Part shown: positions 28,937-36,560 of the stretch, in pieces | How positions within the stretch are numbered: position 1 is the stretch's first letter | Layout: each line of letters begins with the position of its first letter | Source: Promethearchaeota archaeon | GTDB taxonomy: Archaea > Asgardarchaeota > Lokiarchaeia > Sigyniarchaeales > SOKP01 | Direction of reading: 5' to 3' | Assembly (NCBI GenBank): GCA_011364975.1 | Contig: RDOE01000015.1 | Span: 1-56,407 of the forward strand | Length of the DNA: 56,407 nt | Notes under the pieces: generated by a model | Databases searched by the model: none | Seen by the model: only the letters and a program-made list of their open reading frames with translations | What the model was told of the DNA's origin: nothing | Made by a program: the position numbers and the translations under genes

Positions 28937-28997
28937 AGTATCACTTAATATCGTGTTAAAATTTAGTTACTATCTAAAGTCTAATTTATTATTTAAA

Positions 28998-29018
28998 GCT
29001 ATTTCCATTGGGCATTTA
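28998..29018. promoter_or_regulatory. Dyad element between divergent ferredoxin and sugar-symporter genes
   Basis: The plus strand reads GCTATTTCC, spacer ATT, then GGGCATTTA. The right arm is identical to that of the 14709 element. Towards the ferredoxin gene a CTTTAAATAAT tract follows directly. The near edge is 61 bases from the ATG at 28936 and 90 bases from the ATG at 29109. Confidence 0.55.
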
Positions 29019-29054
29019 TTAACGGATTTTAATCAAATCTATATTCATGAACTT

Positions 29055-29067
29055 AAGTTTATATACT
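29055..29067 (+). promoter_or_regulatory. TATA-box promoter of the GPH symporter gene
   Basis: AAGTTTATATACT is a strong archaeal TATA element 42 bases before the ATG at 29109. Transcription should start near 29090, leaving a short leader of about 20 bases. Confidence 0.6.
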
Positions 29068-29108
29068 AGTAAAACCAAATATCTAAATAAAAAAAAAATT
29101 TGGTTCAA

Positions 29109-30563
29109 ATGAGTGAAACAATTAACTTTACTGAATCTCTTGAAACAAGACATTCAAGATGGACCTTTCTTTCAAATGCCTTCGGTTTACTTTGCTCTAC
29201 TTTAATAGGTGCTGTTCAAGGGTTTACCATTTTCTATTATGAAGCTGTTGTTGGATTAGATGCAATATTAGTTGCTATTGCCATGACAATCTTTCTGATC
29301 TATAACGGAGCTAATGACCCTATCTTTGGTTTTTTAATCGATAGGAATTTCAGATTTACGAAAAGATGGGGAAGAAGATTTCCATGGATCGTCGTAGGCA
29401 TCATCCCTTGGGTCATTTCTGTCTATCTTCTCTTTTCAGTTCCAAGTACCATCGATGGTTCTACAAATCCTGGGGCTGCCTTTGGATGGTTATTATTAAC
29501 ATTGGTTTTACTTGACACCTTTGGCACACTTGTGAATATTAATTACAAAGCAGTTCAAATGGAAAAATTTCGGTCGGAGTACGAGCGTCGAAGATTCACA
29601 AAATATTATGCACCTCTCGACATTTTAGCTATTGTCCTTGGAATGTTATTACCTCCTCTTTTTACTGATATGATTCCTGGCGATCCAAGAGCCAGCTATA
29701 GCATGATGGGAGCGATAATCGCCGTAATAGCTCTTTTTTTCGGTATTTTATCTCTTCCTGGAAACCGTGAGGACAAAATAATGATTGATAAGTATTATTC
29801 ACCCGATTCTGTGAAACGAATGAATTTTTTTAGAGTCTTTAAAGAAGCTATAAAATCGAGAACTTTTATGGTATGGTTTATATTTGGAATGTTTAATGGA
29901 ATATATGTCTCCCTTGTTGTAACAAACATGATATATATAACAACTTTTGTCTTACAAGTTGGTGGAGATATGTTTCTTGTTATTTTAGGTTTAAATCTCA
30001 TAGGTAGCTTGATATCTATTCCTTTGTGGGTAAGATTTATCCGAAAAATAAACAATAATAAGAAAGCTCTCGTGGTTGCGGGTTTCTTATCATGTGCTGC
30101 GTTATTTCCATTGACATTTTTTCAGGGCCTAATTGATATAATGATCATGGCACTCGTTCTCGGACTCGCCCAGGGAGGTGTAAACTCATACGTATACACT
30201 ATAATCGGTCCGAGTGTGACCGAGGATGTTATTGTTAAGATGGGAAAAAATCAAAAAGCGATTCTCTTCGGAATTTCTGCATTACTTGGTCGTCTTGTTG
30301 CATCAATTGATGAATTTGTTATTGCATTCGTCCACGATACAACAGGGTTTATAGCAGGTAATGATACTTATGCGGATATGTTAGCAGCAGTCACATTAGC
30401 TGGCGGTGATATAAATTTAGTACTTATAGGTATACGCCTCCTCCAAGGAGTCATTCCAGGGTTATTTTTACTAGTGGGTGTTCTGATTATTTGGAAGTTT
30501 TTCCCCCTAACTCAAGAAAGGTTATTAAGTAATAAGGCTAAGATGCAAGAACTCGGATTTTAA
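29109..30563 (+). CDS. GPH-family (MelB-like) sugar:cation symporter
   Basis: The protein has 484 residues from the ATG at 29109; the frame also has a TTG nine bases earlier, but the ATG is preferred. About twelve hydrophobic helices are present. The GPH signature is in the first loops: NDPIFGFLIDRNFRF, then KRWGRRFPWIVVG, matching the aspartates and WGRRxPW of melibiose and glucuronide carriers. It imports a glycoside, pentoside or hexuronide with sodium or protons. It is divergent from an SCP2-ferredoxin gene across the dyad. It probably serves the GH2 and sialidase-like enzymes nearby. Confidence 0.9.
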   Translation: MSETINFTESLETRHSRWTFLSNAFGLLCSTLIGAVQGFTIFYYEAVVGLDAILVAIAMTIFLIYNGANDPIFGFLIDRNFRFTKRWGRRFPWIVVGIIPWVISVYLLFSVPSTIDGSTNPGAAFGWLLLTLVLLDTFGTLVNINYKAVQMEKFRSEYERRRFTKYYAPLDILAIVLGMLLPPLFTDMIPGDPRASYSMMGAIIAVIALFFGILSLPGNREDKIMIDKYYSPDSVKRMNFFRVFKEAIKSRTFMVWFIFGMFNGIYVSLVVTNMIYITTFVLQVGGDMFLVILGLNLIGSLISIPLWVRFIRKINNNKKALVVAGFLSCAALFPLTFFQGLIDIMIMALVLGLAQGGVNSYVYTIIGPSVTEDVIVKMGKNQKAILFGISALLGRLVASIDEFVIAFVHDTTGFIAGNDTYADMLAAVTLAGGDINLVLIGIRLLQGVIPGLFLLVGVLIIWKFFPLTQERLLSNKAKMQELGF

Positions 30564-30575
30564 TGACTTAAATTA

Positions 30576-30585
30576 TTTTTTTTTT
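30576..30585 (+). terminator. Oligo-T terminator after the GPH symporter gene
   Basis: A run of ten T on the plus strand begins 13 bases after the stop at 30563. It also marks the left limit of the GC-richer segment. Confidence 0.55.
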
Positions 30586-30667
30586 AATTTAATTTTCAAG
30601 GATAAATTGAGCGTTTGCCACCTTCTCTGCGTGTAAAGTTATATTGTCTTTTAGTATTTATACTCAG

Positions 30668-30739
30668 ATGACTGATGTCGAAGGAAAAGTGAATGAGTTG
30701 CTAGCTAATCAATCAAGATACCCGCTCGTGCTCTCTTGA
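30668..30739 (+). other. Short open frame, 23 codons, possible gene remnant in the GC-richer segment
   Basis: An ATG at 30668 opens MTDVEGKVNELLANQSRYPL followed by VLS and a TGA. The base composition matches the downstream GC-rich ferredoxin gene rather than the rest of the window. It could be a leader or the broken start of a gene that came with the segment. I recognise no family. Nothing else is seen in the 298 bases between the symporter gene and 30862. Confidence 0.25.
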
Positions 30740-30861
30740 GGGATTCTGAGATTTATTGTATCCTTTATAATAATGTATATATATAACATTCATTAATATT
30801 TATGTATGGAACGAATTTATAGAAAAATTCAGAATAGATGGAAAGGAGGAGCGAACTAGCT

Positions 30862-32043
30862 ATGGATGAGAAAGAAGCTAAAATCAGAGGGCTCTTTGTG
30901 AAGATGTTGGAAGATGCCGCGAAGTATGCAGAAGAATATGAGTTTTACGAAGAAGATATGAAAGGATTCCACGAAGTAGTGCAATGGAAGTTTGGTTCTA
31001 TCAGGGGATATCAAATTTTCGACGAGACAGAGTATTCATTCAAGATCGATGAAGAGGCTGAAGTTCCGACTCTAGTACTAGGGTGCACTGATCTTGATCT
31101 GGCTTACCAGTTCCTTAATGACGAAATCAGTCATTGGCCAGCCTTTATGGGGACCAAATTCATGGTCGGTATGAAGGGTTCTGATGGAAAAATGAAGGAA
31201 AAGAAAATAGGAAAGCTAACTGGATTTGCCCCTGGAAATGCCCCTAGGCTTAGTTCCTCAAAAGAGAATGCTCCCGTCAAGCAAAGAAGTTTGTCTGCTC
31301 GCTTGTTGAGAATTCCTATATTTCGACCGATCATGGAGCGGACCGCAGACCCCGAGAACTCGAATGACGTTCGCATTCCAATCAATGAGTCCTTAGGCAC
31401 GTACGAGAACGAGTTAATATCGATCGCAGTTCTTGAATACTTCATAAACAAGGCAAGTCATGTCTACATCTTCCCGCAGTGCCCGTGTCGGGCGTTGGCC
31501 AATTGCAAGAATTATGATGCCTCCATCGGATGTATGGCACTGGGCAAGGGGGTCCTGAGGATGGAGACCTTTGGGAGGATCGGTACAAAAGAAGAGGCAT
31601 TGGAACGATCAAGACGTGCTGTTGCGGCTGGCCTCCTGCCTTCTCTGGGTAGAGTCAAATCCGATACGATCGTTTATAGGGCTCTGCCTGAACAAGGCGA
31701 TCTGATGCACATCTGCTTCTGTTGCCCCTGTTGCTGTGTCGAAGCCCACGGTAAGGATTCGCCAGAGTATCTGAGGGGGTGGCATCAAAAAATGGAGGGC
31801 GTATCCGTTACTGTCAATCCGAATCTTTGTAATGGATGCGAGAAATGCCTTGAGGTCTGTATCTACGGTGGAATGGAGGTCATCGACCATTTAGCCGTGA
31901 TTGATCGGGAGGGCAAGGATCGCTGCAAAGGTTGTGGAAGGTGCGAAAGGATATGCCCGACTGGAGCGATAAACATTACCATCGAGGAGGATGGTGTGGA
32001 TAGGATGATTGCTCGCATAGAATCATATGTAGACGTCAGCTAG
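30862..32043 (+). CDS. Single-SCP2, cysteine-module, 2x[4Fe-4S] ferredoxin protein, GC-rich, probably acquired
   Basis: A 393-residue paralogue from the ATG at 30862, set by a GGAGGA ribosome site at 30845-30850; an in-frame ATG at 30838 lies upstream of that site. One SCP2-like domain (VQWKFGSIRGYQIF), module CPCRALANCKNYDASIGC and CFCCPCCC, and ferredoxin clusters CNGCEKCLEVC and CKGCGRCERIC. The usual NH(D/S/N) after the third cysteine is NYD here. In four 60-base lines I counted 26-33 G or C (43-55 percent), against 16-23 in lines of two neighbouring paralogues. With its strong ribosome site and the absence of the dyad, this points to transfer from a GC-richer relative. Confidence 0.9.
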   Translation: MDEKEAKIRGLFVKMLEDAAKYAEEYEFYEEDMKGFHEVVQWKFGSIRGYQIFDETEYSFKIDEEAEVPTLVLGCTDLDLAYQFLNDEISHWPAFMGTKFMVGMKGSDGKMKEKKIGKLTGFAPGNAPRLSSSKENAPVKQRSLSARLLRIPIFRPIMERTADPENSNDVRIPINESLGTYENELISIAVLEYFINKASHVYIFPQCPCRALANCKNYDASIGCMALGKGVLRMETFGRIGTKEEALERSRRAVAAGLLPSLGRVKSDTIVYRALPEQGDLMHICFCCPCCCVEAHGKDSPEYLRGWHQKMEGVSVTVNPNLCNGCEKCLEVCIYGGMEVIDHLAVIDREGKDRCKGCGRCERICPTGAINITIEEDGVDRMIARIESYVDVS

Positions 32044-32102
32044 GGGGATGCTAGGTCTTACCATTATCATCTGAATATATTACAGGTATAACAGAAGGTG
32101 CT

Positions 32103-32756
32103 TCATTTTTTTTGGATCACTATAGCTCTACAAAAACTACTGTCTAATCCTTGAACTTTATATGGTAATGCCATGACATAGAAACGCTCATGAGTAATTT
32201 TATCCAGATTATCTACAAATTCAACAAAGTTAACGTCAAAACTCATTAAAATATCGTGAAATTGTCTGGTTTCTTCAATGTCCTCTCCAAAACGAATATA
32301 GTCTAGTACTATAAGCTTAGGTTTATATTTTGCAAGCCAATCTGCAGCACTAGGAGAAAGTTTTGGTAATCTATCCTCTCCTTCCATATATAATTGCAGT
32401 TTTGTTAGCTTAACTCCTGTATCATTCCTAATTACTACTATATCTCCTTCTTGAATAACATTTCCAATAGATTTTTCGCAGTATTCCCCATCTACTGTCA
32501 TTTCTTTTACCGATAAAAGTACTCCTGGACCATGAAACTGGTCCAAGGGATAATCTGTTATGGTTTTGCCATTTTCATAGAAATGTGCTCCCACTTCAAC
32601 ATGACAACCTACGTGAGAATGAGTTTTAAGAATGTCATAGCGGAATGTTTTATCTTGTAATAGTGCTTTTTGAATTGCGAAAGGTCGATCCGCATCTTCA
32701 CCAGGAATAACAGTATGGGAAATATCAATTACTTCATAATTATCTAAATTAAACAT
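32103..32756 (-). CDS. Cyclase-family metal-dependent hydrolase (kynurenine-formamidase-like fold)
   Basis: The 217-residue protein starts with the family pattern YEVIDISHTVIPGEDADRPF. It carries the metal motif as HSHVGCHVEVGAHF (about residues 46-59), where the classical form is HxGTHxDxPxHF; Thr is Cys and Asp is Glu here. VVIRNDTGVKL near 115-125 and DWLAKYKPKLIVLDYIRFGE near 140-160 also fit. Members cleave amides, lactones or thioester-like bonds with Mn or Zn. It lies 47 bases downstream of an SCP2-ferredoxin gene and is likely the last gene of that operon, suggesting hydrolysis of a pathway intermediate. The substrate is unknown. Confidence 0.85.
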   Translation of the reverse strand: MFNLDNYEVIDISHTVIPGEDADRPFAIQKALLQDKTFRYDILKTHSHVGCHVEVGAHFYENGKTITDYPLDQFHGPGVLLSVKEMTVDGEYCEKSIGNVIQEGDIVVIRNDTGVKLTKLQLYMEGEDRLPKLSPSAADWLAKYKPKLIVLDYIRFGEDIEETRQFHDILMSFDVNFVEFVDNLDKITHERFYVMALPYKVQGLDSSFCRAIVIQKK

Positions 32757-32803
32757 ACAACATCAAATGATTATTACTTCTAAATTTTTTCTATAGAATT
32801 AGG

Positions 32804-33982
32804 TTAGGAAACATCTACACTCGCTTCAATCCTTCGGATTAACTCTTCGATTCTCTTCGGATCATCTAAGCTTATTGTTATAGCCCCATTTGGACAGACT
32901 CGTTCACATCGTCCGCAACCTAAACATTTATCTTGATGAACTTTAGCTATTCCATCTTCCATCTCCATTCCATCGAAGACACAGACTTTCAAGCATTCCT
33001 CACATCCTACGCAAAGTTCTTCATCAACCTTTACCGAGATTCCTTCAACCTTCTTGATAAGATTCGAAAGTTCTGTGGTTCCATAACGCCATTTTCCATT
33101 GATACAGCAACAGGGACAGCAAAAACATAACGTCATAAAATGGCCTCTATCAGGTACACCCATTGATTCTGATTCTAGTTTTAGCCGCCCAATAACTGTA
33201 ATCAGACCGTCATCATAAGCTTTTTTTACTCTATCCATTGCTTCTTCCCTAGTTCCAAAATGAGCCCGTTCTGGAGTGATCTTTGGAAAAACTTCCTTTA
33301 CATTTAAGGTATCTGAACCTAAATACATACAACCGATTGAATGATCATGATCTTGACACTGGTTATAAATCCTACAACCACAATAATGGAACATAAGAAA
33401 ATTTTCTGCTTTATTGATAAAATGTTCAAGTATCTTTAGAGGTAGGACTTTATCCTCATATGTTCCTAGCGATTCATTAATTGGAAGATAAGATCCATCG
33501 GTAATTTTAGGATTATACCATTTTTCCACTATGTCTCTAAAGATTGGAAGTCGAGTTATGGTAAAGGGGTGGTAAAATACTCCTTTGGTATAGCGCATAG
33601 TTAAAAGCAATTTAAGATTCTTAGTTTTCAGATTCTCCTCACCCACCCTAATTGGCTCCCACTTTTCTATAAAATAGAATTTTGCCTTCCGTTTATAAAA
33701 TAGGTAATTGAAATTATCGATCTCACCATTTAGAAGTTTTAAAGCAGTATTTATGTCTTTAATTTCTAAAGTTATATCCGGATTGTCAAGTACTTCCCCA
33801 AATTTATAGAAATATCCTCCATTATTAAATTCCTGAAATCCTTTAACTCCACAAATGTCCCACTGAATATTCAGGACGAAGTCCTTTAAATCCTCTTGTA
33901 GAATTGCATCTTTTTCCAAAGAATCCTCAAGATTCTCTAACATTTCTTTATATTTTTCTTCTATTAGGATAATTTCTTTCAA
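32804..33982 (-). CDS. Single-SCP2, cysteine-module, 2x[4Fe-4S] ferredoxin protein
   Basis: The 392-residue protein begins at a TTG at 33982, supported by a GAGG ribosome site (33989-33992). One SCP2-like domain (about 20-165; IQWDICGVKGFQEFN, NPDITLEIKDINTALKLL). The module reads CGCRIYNQCQDHDHSIGC and CFCCPCCC, and the ferredoxin clusters are CVGCEECLKVC and CLGCGRCERVC. The gene lies 30 bases after its close paralogue at 34013 on the same strand, so the two are co-transcribed and may form a heterodimer. The cyclase-family gene follows. The SCP2 domain is rich in Tyr, Phe and Lys around YLFYKRKAKFYF, which its neighbour shares. Confidence 0.9.
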   Translation of the reverse strand: MKEIILIEEKYKEMLENLEDSLEKDAILQEDLKDFVLNIQWDICGVKGFQEFNNGGYFYKFGEVLDNPDITLEIKDINTALKLLNGEIDNFNYLFYKRKAKFYFIEKWEPIRVGEENLKTKNLKLLLTMRYTKGVFYHPFTITRLPIFRDIVEKWYNPKITDGSYLPINESLGTYEDKVLPLKILEHFINKAENFLMFHYCGCRIYNQCQDHDHSIGCMYLGSDTLNVKEVFPKITPERAHFGTREEAMDRVKKAYDDGLITVIGRLKLESESMGVPDRGHFMTLCFCCPCCCINGKWRYGTTELSNLIKKVEGISVKVDEELCVGCEECLKVCVFDGMEMEDGIAKVHQDKCLGCGRCERVCPNGAITISLDDPKRIEELIRRIEASVDVS

Positions 33983-34012
33983 TATTTTCCTCTTTTTTAT
34001 TTTAGATTTTGG

Positions 34013-35125
34013 TTAACTTACATCTACAAATTCTTCCATCTTTTTTATATATTCATCGAGACGTTTAGGATCATCAAGTTTGATATTAATTGCACCATTC
34101 GGGCATACTGGTTCACACCTACCGCATCCCAAGCACCTTTCTTGATCAATTACCGCCTTTCCATCAATTATATTTCTTCCGACGAATATGCATACTTCAA
34201 GACAAGTTCCACAGCCTACACACTTTTCGGAATCAACCTCAACGGTTAAACCTTCCATTCTTTTGAAACCTTGTATTTCTATTGTAGCATTTTGCCATAC
34301 TTTTCCGTTTACACAACAACAGGGACAGCAAAAACACATTGACATTATATGGCCAGTATCTGTTGCCCACCCATTTGTTTCACCCGGAGATCGACCAAAT
34401 ACAGGAATTAAACCATTCTTAATTGCTTTTTTTACATGTCTCAATGCTTCTTTTTGAGTAATGTAGCGTCCCTTTTCAGGAGGTAATTTAATACTTTTAA
34501 CATCATCACCAATATACATACATCCTAAGGTTTTATCATGGTCTTCACAATCGTGATAAACTCTACATCCACAGACGTTTTGGATATAGAAATGTTTTGC
34601 TTTTTTGATGAAATACTCAATTAATTTTTCAGGTAATAATTGATTTTCATACGTACCTAAAGACGTATTAATTGGGATGTAAGAACCATGTGTATTTTCA
34701 GGCTCTGTTCGCCTTACAGCAATTTCTCTAAAAATAGGAAGTTTAGTTAATATATAAGGATGATAAAATATACCTTTGGTATAAAAACCAGTTAAAAGAA
34801 GTCTTTCTTCAGCATATAACTTAAATTTACGTTTATAATAGATATAATGGTACCTTTCTAAATTTCCCTTCATAAAGTCTAATGTTAGTTCCCTATCTGC
34901 AAATTTAAGGGTAAGATCGACATCTTCTATTTCTTCTCCAAATCCATGGAAATAATTGCCATCTTCGAAAATTTGATAACCTTTAAGACCATTTAGAAAC
35001 CATTGGAATTTCATATTGATGTCTTTCCAATCCTTTTTTAAAACATCATCTGTGTCTATTAGATTATCTATATCATCTAACATCTTCTTAAAATATTTCT
35101 CAAGCTCAGCTTCTTGGTCAGACAT
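34013..35125 (-). CDS. Single-SCP2, cysteine-module, 2x[4Fe-4S] ferredoxin protein
   Basis: At 370 residues this is the shortest single-SCP2 member; the loop between SCP2 strands is trimmed. The SCP2 region includes FQWFLNGLKGYQIFEDGNYF and YIYYKRKFKLY. The module reads CGCRVYHDCEDHDKTLGC and CFCCPCCC, and the ferredoxin clusters are CVGCGTCLEVC and CLGCGRCEPVC. First gene of an operon with the 32804 paralogue and the cyclase-family gene. The dyad at 35187-35207 lies 61 bases before its ATG. Confidence 0.9.
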   Translation of the reverse strand: MSDQEAELEKYFKKMLDDIDNLIDTDDVLKKDWKDINMKFQWFLNGLKGYQIFEDGNYFHGFGEEIEDVDLTLKFADRELTLDFMKGNLERYHYIYYKRKFKLYAEERLLLTGFYTKGIFYHPYILTKLPIFREIAVRRTEPENTHGSYIPINTSLGTYENQLLPEKLIEYFIKKAKHFYIQNVCGCRVYHDCEDHDKTLGCMYIGDDVKSIKLPPEKGRYITQKEALRHVKKAIKNGLIPVFGRSPGETNGWATDTGHIMSMCFCCPCCCVNGKVWQNATIEIQGFKRMEGLTVEVDSEKCVGCGTCLEVCIFVGRNIIDGKAVIDQERCLGCGRCEPVCPNGAINIKLDDPKRLDEYIKKMEEFVDVS

Positions 35126-35186
35126 CTTCTATTACACTTTCTTTATACTTAGATTTATAATGTTGTGAATGAAATAAAAGGTCTTC

Positions 35187-35207
35187 TAAATGCCCATCGT
35201 ACATTGT
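35187..35207. promoter_or_regulatory. Dyad element upstream of the 34013 ferredoxin operon
   Basis: The plus strand reads TAAATGCCC, spacer ATC, then GTACATTGT. The left arm is the exact complement of the GGGCATTTA arm seen at 14721 and 29010. It lies 61 bases before the ATG at 35125 and 205 bases before the ATG of the divergent gene at 35413. The remainder of this 287-base gap is AT-rich with no gene visible. Confidence 0.55.
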
Positions 35208-35412
35208 AATTCATGCAATCTTAGAGATTTAGCGGCACTGGTTATTTATAGAAAAAACTTTGAAATGATAGACTAACTTTTTATTAAATAGAGATTTTAT
35301 TATAATATTAATTATTAATAAATCTGATTGATTAAGATTTATAATAATTTCCAAGGAATTTGAAAGATAATTCAATTTTACTAGTTTTGAATAAAATATA
35401 GAAGGGAACCCT

Positions 35413-36528
35413 ATGACTGAAATAAATGATGAGGTATATAGAGAGTTACAGAAAGCTTTAGATAAATTACCTATAGGTTATCCAGAAACAGAATCAGGGG
35501 TCGAAATAAGAATCTTAAAAAAGATATTTACTCCTGAACAAGCGTTTGTCGGTTCAAAGTTAGGATTTGAACTTAAAGCTTTGCAAGAAATCCATAAAAG
35601 TATAGAAAAAGAATCCTTTACCCTTGAAAGAGTGGAAAAAATCCTCGATGAGATGCATAAATTAGGTTTGATTTTAAGTGTTACGAGGAATGTCGAAGGT
35701 AATGATATCAAATTTTATGCCGCTACTGCTTTCATGCTTGGATTTTATGAATTTCAAATGAATAAAATGAATGAAGAGTTTGTGCATGATGTAGATCAAT
35801 TTTTTGAGGAAGCTTTTATGGATGAACTTAACAAAACCAAAATTCAACAATTAAGAACGATTCCTATAGAAACTGAAATTGGAGTTGAGAGGGATATTTC
35901 AAATTATGATAATTTTAGGTATTATCTCGAGAATTGTGGTGAACCTATTGTACTTAATGAATGTATTTGTCGCAAAAAAAATGATATTATCGGTAAGAGT
36001 TGCGAGAAAACAGATTTAAGGGAGTCCTGTTTTAGTTTCCGTTCGGCAGGTCAGGCATACTTAGATCGAGGAATGGGACGAGTTATTACTAAAGAGGAAG
36101 CACTTAAAATCATAGAGCAAGCTGAAAGAGAGGGATTAGTTCTTCAAGCAGGTAATTCTCAACGACCCATGTCTCTTTGTACTTGCTGTGGATGTTGCTG
36201 TAATCTTTTATATAATGAAAAGAGATTGGATGCTCCAGCCCAATTTTTAAATTCAAACTTTTTCGCTCAAGTTGATGAGGATCTTTGCAGTGGCTGTGGT
36301 GTTTGTGAGACTCGATGTCAAATGGACGCAATCGAAATTATCAATGACATTTCAAAAATTAACTTAGATAGGTGCATAGGATGCGGAGTGTGTGTCCCGA
36401 CCTGTCCTGAAGAGGCTATGACTCTAATTGATAAAGAGGAAAAAGATCGAACGATTCCTGCTAGAAATACCGTAGAAACCTATTTTAATATCGCTAAAAA
36501 GAAGGCAGAAATTTCTAAAAATCAATAA
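35413..36528 (+). CDS. 4Fe-4S ferredoxin-family protein with helical N-terminal domain (no SCP2)
   Basis: A 371-residue protein of a type widespread in anaerobes. The N-terminal domain (1-150) starts with the family pattern GYPETESGVEIRILKKIFTP at 22-41 and looks like a winged-helix fold. Then come module cysteines Cys175, 184, 186, 197 and 206 (CICR at 184-187), the block Cys256, 258, 259, 261, 262 and 263 (CTCCGCCC), and ferredoxin clusters Cys292/295/298/302 and Cys321/324/327/331. The same order of cysteine blocks occurs in the SCP2-ferredoxin proteins, so this is their distant relative and shows what the module looks like without the lipid-binding domain. It stands alone on the plus strand among minus-strand paralogues. 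Confidence 0.9.
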   Translation: MTEINDEVYRELQKALDKLPIGYPETESGVEIRILKKIFTPEQAFVGSKLGFELKALQEIHKSIEKESFTLERVEKILDEMHKLGLILSVTRNVEGNDIKFYAATAFMLGFYEFQMNKMNEEFVHDVDQFFEEAFMDELNKTKIQQLRTIPIETEIGVERDISNYDNFRYYLENCGEPIVLNECICRKKNDIIGKSCEKTDLRESCFSFRSAGQAYLDRGMGRVITKEEALKIIEQAEREGLVLQAGNSQRPMSLCTCCGCCCNLLYNEKRLDAPAQFLNSNFFAQVDEDLCSGCGVCETRCQMDAIEIINDISKINLDRCIGCGVCVPTCPEEAMTLIDKEEKDRTIPARNTVETYFNIAKKKAEISKNQ

Positions 36529-36560
36529 GGGCTATAATCTCTTCCGGAGCTATTTTATTT

